A DNA stretch of 64,000 nt from Paenibacillus dendritiformis (GTDB taxonomy: Bacteria; Bacillota; Bacilli; Paenibacillales; Paenibacillaceae), in the NCBI RefSeq assembly GCF_021654795.1, contig NZ_AP025344.1, positions 1,254,501-1,318,500 on the forward strand, read 5' to 3'. Of the stretch, positions 34,011 to 43,811 are shown in pieces. Each line of letters starts with the position of its first letter. Position 1 is the first letter of the stretch. The notes beneath the pieces were generated by a model. The model ran no database searches and was not told where the DNA came from. It was given only the letters and a program-made list of their open reading frames with translations. A program made the position numbers and the translations under genes.

Positions 34011-34042
34011 GGCTTTCCACCTGCAGGAAAGCTGCTTTTTTG
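34011..34042 (+). terminator. Terminator-like hairpin between the repeat cluster and the allantoate gene
   Basis: GGCTTTCC-acctgca-GGAAAGCtgc followed by TTTTTT. No gene lies just before it, so it either insulates the ureide genes from upstream transcription or acts as an attenuator. About 70 bases later TTGAAGCGTTTACA (34111-34124) resembles a cre box. Confidence 0.7.
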
Positions 34043-34294
34043 TTGCCTTTATCCGAAGTGGATAAAAGTGAGGGGTGTTTTTTATCGACATGCTTCGATG
34101 TTATTCGTTTTTGAAGCGTTTACAATCAAGGTGCAAGCAAAATTCGACCTTATTTATGCGAGTTCAAAAGGTCACACCTGCAGGGATTTCAAGTTGATCA
34201 GTGGGCGGTTTGAACAGCTAAGGTTGCGCCACGGATAAGCGGCACGCCGTTTATCCCGCTTGGATAATGCGCACATCTTACAGAAAGGACAGAT

Positions 34295-35533
34295 ATGGTC
34301 ATGGATAATATCCAAACGGAAACGGTTCGTCTTGTCGAATGGCTGAGCCAGTTCGGTGAAGATCCGGCGGGTGGCGTCTCGCGCCTGCTTTATTCCGAAG
34401 CGTGGACGGCTGCGCAAAAAGCATTGGAGCAGTATATGCAAGCAGAAGGCTTCACCACGTACTACGACGAGGTCGGCAATTTGTTCGGGAGGTTGGAAGG
34501 AAGCCAGTACCCGGATGAAACGATTATGAGCGGATCTCATGTGGATACGGTGCTGAACGGCGGCAAGTATGACGGGCAATATGGCATTCTCGCCGCGTTG
34601 TTGGCGATGAAGACGTTGAAGGAAAAGTACGGACAGCCGCTGCGCACGTTGGAAGTGGTCTCGTTCGCGGAAGAAGAGGGCAGCCGCTTCCCATATACGT
34701 TCTGGGGAAGCAAAAATGTCGTGGGTATCGCCAAAAAGGAAGATGTGCAGGACATTGCCGACTTCAAAGGCGTGCGCTTCACGGAAGCGATGGAGGAAGC
34801 GGGCTTCGGTTTCCGCCAGGAACCGGTCAAGCCGCGGACCGATATTCAAGCGTTTGTCGAGCTGCATATTGAACAGGGCAGCGTCCTGGAACGCGAAGGC
34901 CTGTCCGTCGGCGTCGTTCACAGCATCGTCGGCCAGCGGCGCTTCACCGTCGAGATTGCGGGAGAGGCGAACCATGCCGGTACGACGCCGATGGGTTACC
35001 GCAAAGATGCGGTTCACGCGGCCGGCCGGATGATTCAGCAGATTCTGGATCTGGCCCAAGAGCATGGCGATCCGCTCGTGACGACGGTCGGCAAGATCGA
35101 GGTCAAGCCCAATGTGGTGAATGTCGTGCCAGGCAAGGCGCTGTTCACGCTCGATATCCGCCATACGGACAAAGCCGAGCTGATCCGGTTCACCGATGAA
35201 GTGACGGAGCTAATAAAGCGCACCGCCACAGCTATCGGCGTGGAATTGAAGATAGATATGTGGATGGACGAGGATCCGGTTCCGATGGATCAGCGGATTC
35301 TCGATGTACTGGAGCGGCAGTGCCGGTCGCATAACATTCCGTTCAAGCTGATGCATAGCGGAGCGGGTCACGATTCTCAGATTATGGCGAAATTTGTGCC
35401 TACGGCCATGCTGTTCGTTCCAAGCCGCAACGGAATCAGCCACAATCCGGCAGAGTATACGAGTCCGGAGCATCTGGCAGACGGGGTTCGCGCTTTGACC
35501 TACGCGCTGCATGAGTTGGCGTATCAAGCATGA
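34295..35533 (+). CDS. allC: Allantoate amidohydrolase (M20/AllC family)
   Basis: A 412-residue dinuclear-metal hydrolase of the M20 amidase/carbamoylase group. It releases ammonia and CO2 from allantoate to give ureidoglycine. Metal ligands are seen in SGSHVDTVLNGGKYDG, AEEEGSRF, ELHIEQG and the late SGAGHDSQ; the dimerisation lid contains EANHAGTTPMGYRKDA. Close relatives hydrolyse N-carbamoyl amino acids, but the neighbours (AllE, AllD, FdrA set, carbamate kinase) make allantoate the clear choice. ATG 34295 with AAAGGA upstream; ATG 34301 is also possible. First gene of the ureide operon. Confidence 0.92.
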   Translation: MVMDNIQTETVRLVEWLSQFGEDPAGGVSRLLYSEAWTAAQKALEQYMQAEGFTTYYDEVGNLFGRLEGSQYPDETIMSGSHVDTVLNGGKYDGQYGILAALLAMKTLKEKYGQPLRTLEVVSFAEEEGSRFPYTFWGSKNVVGIAKKEDVQDIADFKGVRFTEAMEEAGFGFRQEPVKPRTDIQAFVELHIEQGSVLEREGLSVGVVHSIVGQRRFTVEIAGEANHAGTTPMGYRKDAVHAAGRMIQQILDLAQEHGDPLVTTVGKIEVKPNVVNVVPGKALFTLDIRHTDKAELIRFTDEVTELIKRTATAIGVELKIDMWMDEDPVPMDQRILDVLERQCRSHNIPFKLMHSGAGHDSQIMAKFVPTAMLFVPSRNGISHNPAEYTSPEHLADGVRALTYALHELAYQA

Positions 35534-35597
35534 TACGCATTGAAGACAGGACAAGCAGGCAGGCACAATTCGATCTGCGCTGAGGAGAGTGAGAGTA

Positions 35598-36836
35598 ATG
35601 AGGGACGTCAGCCAACAGGGCAAGTGGGAATATTGGAAAAAAGTCATCGTCATGCTTTGTCTCGGATGGACGGTCATTTGGATCTACCGCACCATCTTGA
35701 ATCCGATTCTTCCCGAAATTCAACAAGATTTAAATGTAACGTCAGATGCGAGCATGGGCCTCATCTTCAGTGTATTTTTCTTCGCCTATACGATGATGCA
35801 GATTCCGTCGGGATTGCTGGCGGACAGGTTCGGACGGAAGACGATCATCATTCCGGGATTTATTTTGTTCACCTTGGGGGCCGTTCTTGTCGGGTTCTCG
35901 ACCTCACTTATGTTCATCCTGATCGCGAGCTTCATTACCGGGCTGGGGCAAGGCACTTATTACGGTCCCGCCTATTCCATCTCATCGGAGACGATACCGA
36001 AGGAGAAGCGGGGCATCTCTACGGCGATCATTAACAGCGGTTCCGCCATCGGGATGGCCATCGGTCTTATTGGCTCGAGCTTCCTGGTGAAGGATGCCGG
36101 TTGGAATTGGCGGGTGCTGCTCTTTATTACGGCAGGTTTGGCCTTCAGCCTAATGCTGGTGTTCGCCAAAAACATCAAGAAGAACACGCCGCAGTCGAAA
36201 GCGGCTGCAGAGGCTTCGGGCGCCGAGAACCAAGACAAGGCGACCTTTAAACGGCTGTTAGCCAATCCGAAGATGGTCGCCTCCTATGTGCTCTATTTTG
36301 CGACTTGCTACGGATATTACATGATCGTGACCTGGCTCCCTTCCTACTTGCAGGATGAGCGGGGCTTCCAAGGGACCGCGATCGGCTTTGCGGCCGCTCT
36401 GGTTGCGTTCAGCGCGGTGCCCGGCGCCTTGCTCTTCAGCCGGATGTCGGACAAGTTCATGCATAAGAAGGTTACGTTTATCATCATTTTGGAGCTGCTG
36501 GCTGCGGTGATGCTGTACTTGACCGTCTCGGTCCAGACGACCACTTTGCTTATCGTCTGCCTTATCTTGTACGGCTTCCTCGGCAAGCTGGCCGTAGAAC
36601 CAATCTTAATCTCGTATGTGGCGGATATCGCGCCGAAGCAAGGGGTTGGATCCACGTTCGGAATTTTCAACTTTTTCGGCATGATGTCCTCGGTCGTAGC
36701 TCCGTTCGTTACCGGTCTGATTTCCGACGCGACGGGCAGTAAAGTATTAGGGTTCTATCTGGCGACGATCATTATCGTGGTCGGGTCGGCCGTGATGCTG
36801 ATGGCTAATATGAAGAAGACGCCACAGACATCTTAA
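35598..36836 (+). CDS. MFS transporter in the ureide operon
   Basis: A 412-residue, 12-TM major facilitator. The loop 2-3 motif is LLADRFGRKTII and a second related motif is SRMSDKFMHKK. It resembles the anion:cation symporter group that carries organic acids. Placed between allC and allE, so it most likely imports allantoate, allantoin or a related ureide (inference). ATG 35598 is preferred over GTG 35589 because GAGGAG lies at 35582-35587. Confidence 0.88.
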   Translation: MRDVSQQGKWEYWKKVIVMLCLGWTVIWIYRTILNPILPEIQQDLNVTSDASMGLIFSVFFFAYTMMQIPSGLLADRFGRKTIIIPGFILFTLGAVLVGFSTSLMFILIASFITGLGQGTYYGPAYSISSETIPKEKRGISTAIINSGSAIGMAIGLIGSSFLVKDAGWNWRVLLFITAGLAFSLMLVFAKNIKKNTPQSKAAAEASGAENQDKATFKRLLANPKMVASYVLYFATCYGYYMIVTWLPSYLQDERGFQGTAIGFAAALVAFSAVPGALLFSRMSDKFMHKKVTFIIILELLAAVMLYLTVSVQTTTLLIVCLILYGFLGKLAVEPILISYVADIAPKQGVGSTFGIFNFFGMMSSVVAPFVTGLISDATGSKVLGFYLATIIIVVGSAVMLMANMKKTPQTS

Positions 36837-36859
36837 TTCGGAGAAGGAGAGTGTGCAAT

Positions 36860-37624
36860 ATGGGTTATCCAAAAGATCTGTTGTCGAGCCGTTCCATCAT
36901 CAAGCGCGGCAATTTTGCCTTAATTCCGCCGGAGGGATTGGTCAAAAATATCGTTCCTGGCTTTGAGCAATGCGATATCACGATTCTGGCATCGCCGCGG
37001 CTTGGCGCCAAATTCGTCGATTATGTCGTGACGATGCACGAGGGCGGGAAGAATGTCCGGGGCTTCGGCGAAGCGGGCGTGGAAACGTTCGTGTACTGCA
37101 TGGAAGGACGAGTGAAGGCTTCCGCGGACGATCAATCGTTCTCGCTCCAGGAAGGCGGCTACCTGTATTGCCCGCCGGGCGTGAAGCTGTACTTGGAGAA
37201 CGAGCAGGCCGAGGATACGCGACTGTTCCTGTACAAGCAGAAATATGCGCCGCTCGAGGGAAGCGCTCTTCCCTGGGTCGTATCGGGGAATGTGCATGAG
37301 CTGGAAGCGGTGGATTATGATGACATGGCGAACGTCAAGCTGAAGGATTTGCTGCCAACCGATCTTGCCTTCGATATGAACTTTCATATTTTGTCGTTCG
37401 AGCCAGGCGGCTGCCATCCGTTCGTAGAGACGCACTATCAGGAGCATGGCGCGATTATGCTCTCTGGCGAAGGCGTCTACAATCTGGACAATGAATGGAT
37501 TCCGATCAAAAAAGGGGATTATCTCTATATGGGGCCTTACGTGCCGCAAGCGACCTACGCAGTAGGCAGAGAGCCGTTCGCCTACTTGTATTCCAAGGAT
37601 TGCAACCGGGACGCTACCCTGTAG
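36860..37624 (+). CDS. allE: (S)-Ureidoglycine aminohydrolase AllE
   Basis: A 254-residue bicupin enzyme that releases ammonia from (S)-ureidoglycine to give (S)-ureidoglycolate. The C-terminal cupin has the Mn-binding set in CHPFVETHYQEHGAIML (Glu, His, His) and the Gln in YVPQATY; the N-terminal cupin shows GVETFVYCMEGRV and GGYLYCPPGVK. ATG 36860 is chosen since AAGGAGA lies nine bases before; GTG 36851 is too close to it. Its substrate comes from AllC and its product goes to AllD. Confidence 0.94.
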   Translation: MGYPKDLLSSRSIIKRGNFALIPPEGLVKNIVPGFEQCDITILASPRLGAKFVDYVVTMHEGGKNVRGFGEAGVETFVYCMEGRVKASADDQSFSLQEGGYLYCPPGVKLYLENEQAEDTRLFLYKQKYAPLEGSALPWVVSGNVHELEAVDYDDMANVKLKDLLPTDLAFDMNFHILSFEPGGCHPFVETHYQEHGAIMLSGEGVYNLDNEWIPIKKGDYLYMGPYVPQATYAVGREPFAYLYSKDCNRDATL

Positions 37625-37752
37625 GAGAAGGCTAGCGCAACCTCCGTATGGGAGAAGCAGGCCGCAAGACACCGCCTTCCCCGCTGCGGGCTGGAGCTTG
37701 CTCCGCCCGGCAGCAGGCCGAAGGCGGAATACAAGCCAGAGAGGGAATGGAC

Positions 37753-38802
37753 ATGAGAGTAAGCAAACAGAAACTGCATGAGCTGATACGGACAAAATTG
37801 TCCCGGGCCGGGCTAACGACCGCGCATGCGGATGTGGTGGCGGAAGTGCTCGTTCATGCCGATGTCCGCGGGGTTCACTCGCATGGCGCCATGCGGGTCG
37901 AATATTATGCGGAGCGGATTGCCAAAGGCGGGACGAACGTAAATCCAAGCTTCGATTTCAAGAAGACAGGGCCATGCTCCGCCGTGTTCGACGGCGATAA
38001 CGGAGCGGGCCATGTCGCGGCCAAGCTGGCGATGGCGGAGGCCGTCAATATCGCGAAGGAGCATGGCGTCGCTGTCGTCGGGGTACGGCGAATCGGACAT
38101 AGCGGCTCCCTCTCCTATTATGTGCAGCAAGCGGCGCGGGAAGGGCTGATCGGCATTTCGGTCTGCCAGTCCGATCCGATGGTCGTGCCATTCGGCGGGG
38201 CCGAACCTTACTATGGCACGAACCCGATTGCTTTCGCCGCGCCCGGGGAAGGGAATGCGCTCATGACCTTCGATATGGCAACGACCGTTCAGGCTTGGGG
38301 GAAAATTTTGCACGCCCGTTCCAAGCATGAGGCGATTCCGGAGACGTGGGCCGTCGATGAACGGGGCGTGCCGACGACCGATCCGTTCCAGGTGAACGCG
38401 CTGCTTCCGATTGCCGGACCGAAAGGGTACGGCTTGATGATGATGGTCGATGTGCTGTCCGGGATTTTGCTCGGACTGCCGTTCGGGAGCCAGGTCAGTT
38501 CCATGTATCATGATCTGACGGAAGGCCGGAATTTGGGCCAGCTTCATATCGTAATCGATCCGTCCTTCTTTACCGATTTGGAGACGTTCCGGCGCAATAT
38601 ATCGAAGACGATGAGCGATCTGAACGGCATCAAGCCGGCGCCGGGCTTCGAGAAGGTGCTGTATCCGGGTCAGAATTATGACTTGATTGAACAGGAGAAT
38701 GAAGCGAACGGCATCGAGATCGTGGACGAAATCTATGACTATCTCGTATCCGATGTCATTCATAACAATGCGTACGACCATAAAGATCCGTTTGCGAAGT
38801 GA
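37753..38802 (+). CDS. allD: Ureidoglycolate dehydrogenase AllD
   Basis: A 349-residue enzyme of the malate/L-lactate dehydrogenase family (not the Rossmann type) that oxidises ureidoglycolate to oxalurate with NAD. Family marks: HADVRGVHSHGAMRVEYY, the GHSGSLSYYVQQAA block, and the FGGAEPYYGTNPIAFAAP loop with FDMATTV. The length equals that of E. coli AllD as I recall it. ATG 37753 has GAGAGGG seven bases before; an earlier in-frame ATG at 37747 and a long upstream extension are unlikely. Making oxalurate sets up the phosphorolytic step done by the next three proteins. Confidence 0.92.
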   Translation: MRVSKQKLHELIRTKLSRAGLTTAHADVVAEVLVHADVRGVHSHGAMRVEYYAERIAKGGTNVNPSFDFKKTGPCSAVFDGDNGAGHVAAKLAMAEAVNIAKEHGVAVVGVRRIGHSGSLSYYVQQAAREGLIGISVCQSDPMVVPFGGAEPYYGTNPIAFAAPGEGNALMTFDMATTVQAWGKILHARSKHEAIPETWAVDERGVPTTDPFQVNALLPIAGPKGYGLMMMVDVLSGILLGLPFGSQVSSMYHDLTEGRNLGQLHIVIDPSFFTDLETFRRNISKTMSDLNGIKPAPGFEKVLYPGQNYDLIEQENEANGIEIVDEIYDYLVSDVIHNNAYDHKDPFAK

Positions 38803-38880
38803 CTTTTTCGCTGAATAGGAAAGCCAACCTTGCCAGAGAGAAAGGATCCGCTTCGGACGGACAACCAGAGGTGAATTAGA

Positions 38881-40641
38881 ATGCTGCATACGATTATTAA
38901 AAAGAATTCGTATCAAGATTCCGTCAATTTAATGCTTCTGACAAATCATATTTCGGCGCTGGAAGGCGTCAAGCAAGCATCGATCATGATGGGGACGCCG
39001 GCCAACAAGGACATTATGAGCAATTCCGGCTTATATACGGATGAACTGGAGCAGGCCGGAGCCAACGACATGTGCATCGTCATCGATGCCGAGGAGCAGA
39101 GCAACCTGGATGAAATCCTCGCTGCCGTCGACGGCTTTTTAAGCGACCAATCGGTTAGCTCCGCTTCGTCCTCGCTCGAGAGCGTACGCTCGTGGGAACG
39201 TGCATTGAAGGAGAACCCGGGCGCCAATCTGGCCATTATTTCGGTACCGGGCCAGTACGCGGCGGCGGAAGCGGACAAGGCGCTGGATTACGGGCTGCAC
39301 GCGTTTATTTTCAGCGACAATGTCTCTGTGGAAGATGAACTTAAGCTGAAGCAGAAGGCGCATGACAAAGGGCTGCTCGTGATGGGTCCGGATTGCGGCA
39401 CGGGGATATTGTCGGGGGTTCCGTTGGCCTTCGCGAACCGCGTCAAGGCAGGCAATATCGGCGTCGTCGGCGCCTCGGGGACGGGCATCCAAGAGGTGAC
39501 CACGCTGATCGACCGGATGGGCGGCGGGATCAGCCACGCGATCGGAACCGGAGGCCGCGACCTCTCGGAGACGGTCGGGGCGATTACGATGCTGGACGGC
39601 ATCCGCGGACTGGAGCACAACGACCAGACCGAGGTGATCGTCATCGTATCCAAGCCGCCGGCAAAGGCGGTGCGCGATCAGGTCGTGCGCCAACTGCAAG
39701 GGCTGTCGAAGCCTGCGGTGGCCCTTTTCCTGGGAGAGAAGCCGTCTGCGCATGAAGGCAACGTCTATCAGGCCTATACGTTGGAGGAAGCGGCCAGAAT
39801 TGCGGTTGACCTCGCCAAAGGCGCCGCTGTGCAGCCGCTGTACAGCGTGCCGATCGAGGTGCCGGAGATGGATTTGCAGCCGGGGCAAACCTCGATTCAG
39901 GGCCTGTATGCCGGCGGCACGTTAGCCGCAGAAGCAGCCATGCTCATCGCGGATGCGCTCAAATTGAAGGACGGCCTCATTCATGAAGACGGTTACGTTT
40001 TCAAATCGAACGGTCATGCCATAGTCGATTTGGGCGATGACATGTATACCCAGGGCAAGCCGCATCCGATGATCGATCCGGCTACCCGGCTTCAGCATAT
40101 CGAGAAAGCGGCGCAGGATCCGGCGACGGCGGTCATTCTGTTCGACGTCGTGCTTGGATACGGCGGCCATGATGATATGGCGAGCGTGCTGGCGCCGGCG
40201 ATTGCGAAGGCAACGGCTAAGGCGAAGGCGGAAGGGCGCAATCTCTATTTTGTAGGCGCCCTGTGCGGAACGCAGCAGGATCCGCAGTCTTATGCGGAGC
40301 AGAAGCGCAAGTTCGAAGAGGCGGGCGTGCTGGTGAAGGAGAGCAATAATCAAGCGGTTCGCACGGTCCTGGCGATGATGAAGCTCAGCCTGGAGGACGC
40401 GCCGAAGACCCGCCGTCTGGCGGCAGCGGTCACGCCGGAAGCGGCTCCTGTGTCCGCGCCTGTCGCAGCGCTGCTTGGCGGGAAGCCATCCGTCATCAAT
40501 GTAGGGCTGCAGAAGTTCACGCAGGCTATCATCGCGAGCGGCGCCACGGCGATTCAATATGATTGGCGGCCGGTTGCGGGCGGAAGCGCGAAGATGCAGC
40601 GCGTATTGAAGCTCTTGAACGAGTACCGTTTTACGAAATAA
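38881..40641 (+). CDS. fdrA: FdrA-family subunit of oxamate carbamoyltransferase
   Basis: A 586-residue protein with two succinyl-CoA-synthetase-like modules: an N-terminal CoA-binding-like domain (MGPDCGTGILSGVPLAFANR, GVVGASGTGIQEVTTLIDRMG) and a ligase-like C-terminal part (LYAGGTLAAEAAML, FDVVLGYGGHDDMA). Together with the two following proteins it corresponds to E. coli FdrA-YlbE-YlbF, reported in recent years to form the catabolic oxamate transcarbamylase that turns oxalurate plus phosphate into oxamate plus carbamoyl phosphate. SD AGAGGTG before ATG 38881. Confidence 0.9.
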   Translation: MLHTIIKKNSYQDSVNLMLLTNHISALEGVKQASIMMGTPANKDIMSNSGLYTDELEQAGANDMCIVIDAEEQSNLDEILAAVDGFLSDQSVSSASSSLESVRSWERALKENPGANLAIISVPGQYAAAEADKALDYGLHAFIFSDNVSVEDELKLKQKAHDKGLLVMGPDCGTGILSGVPLAFANRVKAGNIGVVGASGTGIQEVTTLIDRMGGGISHAIGTGGRDLSETVGAITMLDGIRGLEHNDQTEVIVIVSKPPAKAVRDQVVRQLQGLSKPAVALFLGEKPSAHEGNVYQAYTLEEAARIAVDLAKGAAVQPLYSVPIEVPEMDLQPGQTSIQGLYAGGTLAAEAAMLIADALKLKDGLIHEDGYVFKSNGHAIVDLGDDMYTQGKPHPMIDPATRLQHIEKAAQDPATAVILFDVVLGYGGHDDMASVLAPAIAKATAKAKAEGRNLYFVGALCGTQQDPQSYAEQKRKFEEAGVLVKESNNQAVRTVLAMMKLSLEDAPKTRRLAAAVTPEAAPVSAPVAALLGGKPSVINVGLQKFTQAIIASGATAIQYDWRPVAGGSAKMQRVLKLLNEYRFTK

Positions 40642-40669
40642 TATCTTGTGACGTGGGAGGGAATTACAG

Positions 40670-41929
40670 ATGAAATTCAACACGATTGATGAAGCCAATC
40701 AGGCGGTCATTGACAAGATTGCCGGCGGCACGCCGTTCCTCGTCGATGCCGTGCCGGCCCGCACCGTCATTCCGGAACTGGAAGGCAAGACGCTGCTGCA
40801 TGCGGGTCCGCCGATCGCTTACCAAGACATGACGGGACCGATGCAAGGCTCATGCGTAGGCGCCGCATTATTCGAAGGCTGGGCGAAGGACGAAGCCGAG
40901 GCCCGCGCCATGCTGGAACGGGGCGACATCCGCTTCATTCCATGCCACCATGTGAAGGCCGTCGGACCGATGGGAGGCATCACGTCCGGCAATATGCCGG
41001 TCTTCGTCGTCACTAACCGCTCCGAAGGCAATGAAGCGTACTGCATTATGAATGAAGGCATCGGCAAGGTGCTTCGCTTCGGCGCTTATTCGGAAGAGGT
41101 CATCACGCGCTTGAGATGGATGAGGGACGTGCTCGGCCCGACGCTGTCCCGGGCGCTGAAGGCGACGGAGGAAGGGTTGAATCTGAACGTGATGATCGCG
41201 AAGGCGATTACGATGGGCGACGAATTCCATCAGCGCAACATCGCCGCTTCGCTTGTCTTTTTGAAGGAAATCAGCCCTTATATCGTTAGTCTGGATATGG
41301 ATAAGCAAGAGATGCAGAGCGTCATCAAATTTTTGGCGGATACGGATCAATTCTTCCTTAATATTATGATGGCCGCGTCCAAAGCGGTCATGGACGGGGC
41401 GCGCACAATCGAAGCCGGCACGGTGGTTACCGCGATGTGCCGGAACGGACGCGACTTCGGCATCCGCATCAGCGGCATGGGCGATGAATGGTTCACCGCG
41501 CCGGTCAACACGCCGCAGGGACTGTTCTTCACCGGTTACTCGCAAGAGGATGCCAACCCGGACATCGGCGACAGCGCGATTACGGAGACATTCGGCGTCG
41601 GGGGAATGGCCATGATTGCCGCTCCGGGCGTAACCCGCTTCGTCGGGGCAGGCGGATTCCACGACGCGTTGGCGACAAGCAACGAGATGGTCGAGATCTC
41701 CATCGACCAAAATCCGAACTTTACCGTTCCAACCTGGAACTTCCGGGGCATTTGCCTCGGCATCGATGCGAGAAAGGTCGTAGAAACCGGAATTACGCCT
41801 GTCATTAACACCGGGATCGCTCATAAGGAGCCGGGTGTCGGACAGATCGGAGCGGGAACGGTCCGTCCGCCAGTCGAATGCTTCGAGAAAGCGCTGGAAG
41901 CGTATGCGGCCAAGCTCGGACTTCTGTAA
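40670..41929 (+). CDS. ylbE: YlbE-like (DUF1116) subunit of oxamate carbamoyltransferase
   Basis: A 419-residue DUF1116 protein, second of the FdrA-YlbE-YlbF set. Characteristic stretches are MTGPMQGSCVGAALFEGW, VGPMGGITSGNMPVFVV, and HKEPGVGQIGAGTVRPPVEC at the end. Cytoplasmic, no membrane segment. SD GGGAGGG before ATG 40670. It probably forms a multisubunit enzyme with FdrA and YlbF; which subunit carries the active site cannot be read from sequence. Confidence 0.92.
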   Translation: MKFNTIDEANQAVIDKIAGGTPFLVDAVPARTVIPELEGKTLLHAGPPIAYQDMTGPMQGSCVGAALFEGWAKDEAEARAMLERGDIRFIPCHHVKAVGPMGGITSGNMPVFVVTNRSEGNEAYCIMNEGIGKVLRFGAYSEEVITRLRWMRDVLGPTLSRALKATEEGLNLNVMIAKAITMGDEFHQRNIAASLVFLKEISPYIVSLDMDKQEMQSVIKFLADTDQFFLNIMMAASKAVMDGARTIEAGTVVTAMCRNGRDFGIRISGMGDEWFTAPVNTPQGLFFTGYSQEDANPDIGDSAITETFGVGGMAMIAAPGVTRFVGAGGFHDALATSNEMVEISIDQNPNFTVPTWNFRGICLGIDARKVVETGITPVINTGIAHKEPGVGQIGAGTVRPPVECFEKALEAYAAKLGLL

Positions 41930-41966
41930 CGGATCACAGCGTACGTATTGTCTCATGGGAGAGGAG

Positions 41967-42869
41967 ATGGACGCCCGCCTTGGGGCGCTCCTCGCCCGGA
42001 GGCAGACGGGCCGCGTCCACAGCATCTTCGGGAACGGAATCAACCTCTCGATGGGTGACGCGTTGATATTTGTCGGCACCACGAAGAACGGCAGGCTCCC
42101 CTTCGGCATCCATATGGGGCCGGAGAGCGTCAGCAGGCTGCGCCGCCATGTCCGGCTCGATGACACCGTCGTGGCTGAGGGGGCGGACACGATTCGCTTT
42201 CTCCATCCGGCCGGTCCGCTCACGCTTGATCTGGCGCAGGCCGTCTCATTCAAGTATGAAATCCGATCGGATCGGTATCATTCTGTTCGTGATTTGTTTC
42301 ACGTAAATGAGTTTTTGCAAACCTGTCTCGCCTGGGGCGTGCCGACCGGACTCGGCGTGGAATGGGACCGCTTTCTCGCGAATGATTATCGGCCCGATGA
42401 GCCGCCGTACGCTGTAGTTCGGCAGGCGGAGCAGCTGCTTGACGCCCTGCAGACCGGCGAGGTTGAGGCGGCCGGGGCGCTCATGCGCTATTTTCTCGGG
42501 CGCGGCCCGGGATTGACTCCGTCGGGAGATGACTTTCTCGTCGGGGTGCTGGCCGTCCACAAGCTAACGGGCGCATTTCATGACGCGTGCGTGGCTGCGT
42601 TGCGTCATATGGCGGAGAGAGAAGCCATTACGACCGACGTCAGCCGGGCGTATTTGCTCCATGCGCTGCAAGGCCGCTTCAGCGATAAGGTTGCCCGGGT
42701 GATCAACGGGATGGTGCTGGAGAGTAGGGGAGACGCGGCATCGCTCACTGACGACGTTGAGCAGATGCTTCAGACCGGACACAGCTCCGGAATCGATACG
42801 GCATTCGGGATCGCCAGTGCCATCATGGCCCTTAGGAGGTATGAAAGAACATGTCAAAACGAGTTGTGA
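41967..42869 (+). CDS. ylbF: YlbF-like (DUF2877) subunit of oxamate carbamoyltransferase
   Basis: A 300-residue DUF2877 protein. The motif GRGPGLTPSGDDFLVGVLA is the family signature. Third member of the FdrA-YlbE-YlbF set. The long frame begins at 41835 inside ylbE; ATG 41967 (with GGGAGAGG at 41957-41964) or ATG 41955 are the realistic starts, both after the ylbE stop. The 3' end overlaps the carbamate kinase gene, whose AGGAGGT lies within this frame, so the two are coupled. Confidence 0.88.
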   Translation: MDARLGALLARRQTGRVHSIFGNGINLSMGDALIFVGTTKNGRLPFGIHMGPESVSRLRRHVRLDDTVVAEGADTIRFLHPAGPLTLDLAQAVSFKYEIRSDRYHSVRDLFHVNEFLQTCLAWGVPTGLGVEWDRFLANDYRPDEPPYAVVRQAEQLLDALQTGEVEAAGALMRYFLGRGPGLTPSGDDFLVGVLAVHKLTGAFHDACVAALRHMAEREAITTDVSRAYLLHALQGRFSDKVARVINGMVLESRGDAASLTDDVEQMLQTGHSSGIDTAFGIASAIMALRRYERTCQNEL

Positions 42870-43789
42870 TCGCATTTGGGGGCAACGCTATCTTGCAGCC
42901 TCATCAAGCGGCAACGTATGAGAACCAGCTTGCCAATGTACGGAACAGCAGCAAGAGGATTGCCGATATCGTGGAAGCGGGCTACGAAGTCATTATTACG
43001 CACGGCAACGGCCCGCAGGTGGGATTGATTTTGCAGCAAAATGAAGAAGCGAAAGAGGCGGTCCCTCCATTTCCGTTGGACGTGTGCAGCGCGGAATCTC
43101 AGGGCTTCATTGGATATATGCTCGATCAATGTTTGAAAAACGAGCTGCGCAAGCGGGGCTTGCCGCAGCAGGTTGTCAGCGTGCTCACCCAGACGAGAGT
43201 GTCGCCGGAGGATGAAGCGTTCCTTCATCCGACGAAGCCGATCGGCGTCTTCTATACCGAGGAAGAAGCACAGCGATTGATGCGGGACAAAGGCTGGAAC
43301 ATGCAGGAAGACGCGGGCCGGGGGTGGAGACGCGTCGTGCCTTCGCCGCAGCCGCAGTCGATTGTCGAGGCGGACACGATTATGAAGCTCGTCGCCAGCG
43401 GGGCCATTGTCATTGGCGCCGGCGGCGGAGGAATTCCGGTCGTGCAAGCCCCGGACGGCACGCTTAGCGGGGTCGAAGCGGTCATTGACAAGGACCGCAG
43501 CGGTCTCAAATTGGCTCAGGAAGCGAACGCCGATATTTTTATGATGGTCACCGATGTGAAAAATGTCTATATTCATTACGGCAAGCCCGAGCAAAAGACG
43601 CTGGGGCATATCCGTACCGAGGAAGCGAAGCAATATGTGCGGGAAGGGCACTTCTCCAGCGGCAGCATGGGGCCGAAGATGGAAGCCGCCGTGGCGTTTG
43701 CGGAACTAGGCAAGCACGCCATCATCTGCTCCCTTGACGATGCCGCTCTGGCTCTTCAAGGAACGACGGGAACGCATATTTCCTCTTAA
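42851..43789 (+). CDS. Carbamate kinase (catabolic, YbcF/ArcC type)
   Basis: A 312-residue amino-acid-kinase-fold enzyme. FGGNAILQP at the start, ITHGNGPQVGLILQQNE, GAGGGGIPVV, DKDRSGLKLAQEANAD and EGHFSSGSMGPKMEAA are carbamate kinase marks. It transfers phosphate from carbamoyl phosphate to ADP, so the ureide pathway yields one ATP per carbamoyl group. ATG 42851 stands ten bases after AGGAGGT; a closer ATG at 42841 is in another frame and leads nowhere. Last gene of the operon, followed by a terminator. Confidence 0.95.
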   Translation: MSKRVVIAFGGNAILQPHQAATYENQLANVRNSSKRIADIVEAGYEVIITHGNGPQVGLILQQNEEAKEAVPPFPLDVCSAESQGFIGYMLDQCLKNELRKRGLPQQVVSVLTQTRVSPEDEAFLHPTKPIGVFYTEEEAQRLMRDKGWNMQEDAGRGWRRVVPSPQPQSIVEADTIMKLVASGAIVIGAGGGGIPVVQAPDGTLSGVEAVIDKDRSGLKLAQEANADIFMMVTDVKNVYIHYGKPEQKTLGHIRTEEAKQYVREGHFSSGSMGPKMEAAVAFAELGKHAIICSLDDAALALQGTTGTHISS

Positions 43790-43811
43790 AAATAGATTGG
43801 GTGCAACCGAC

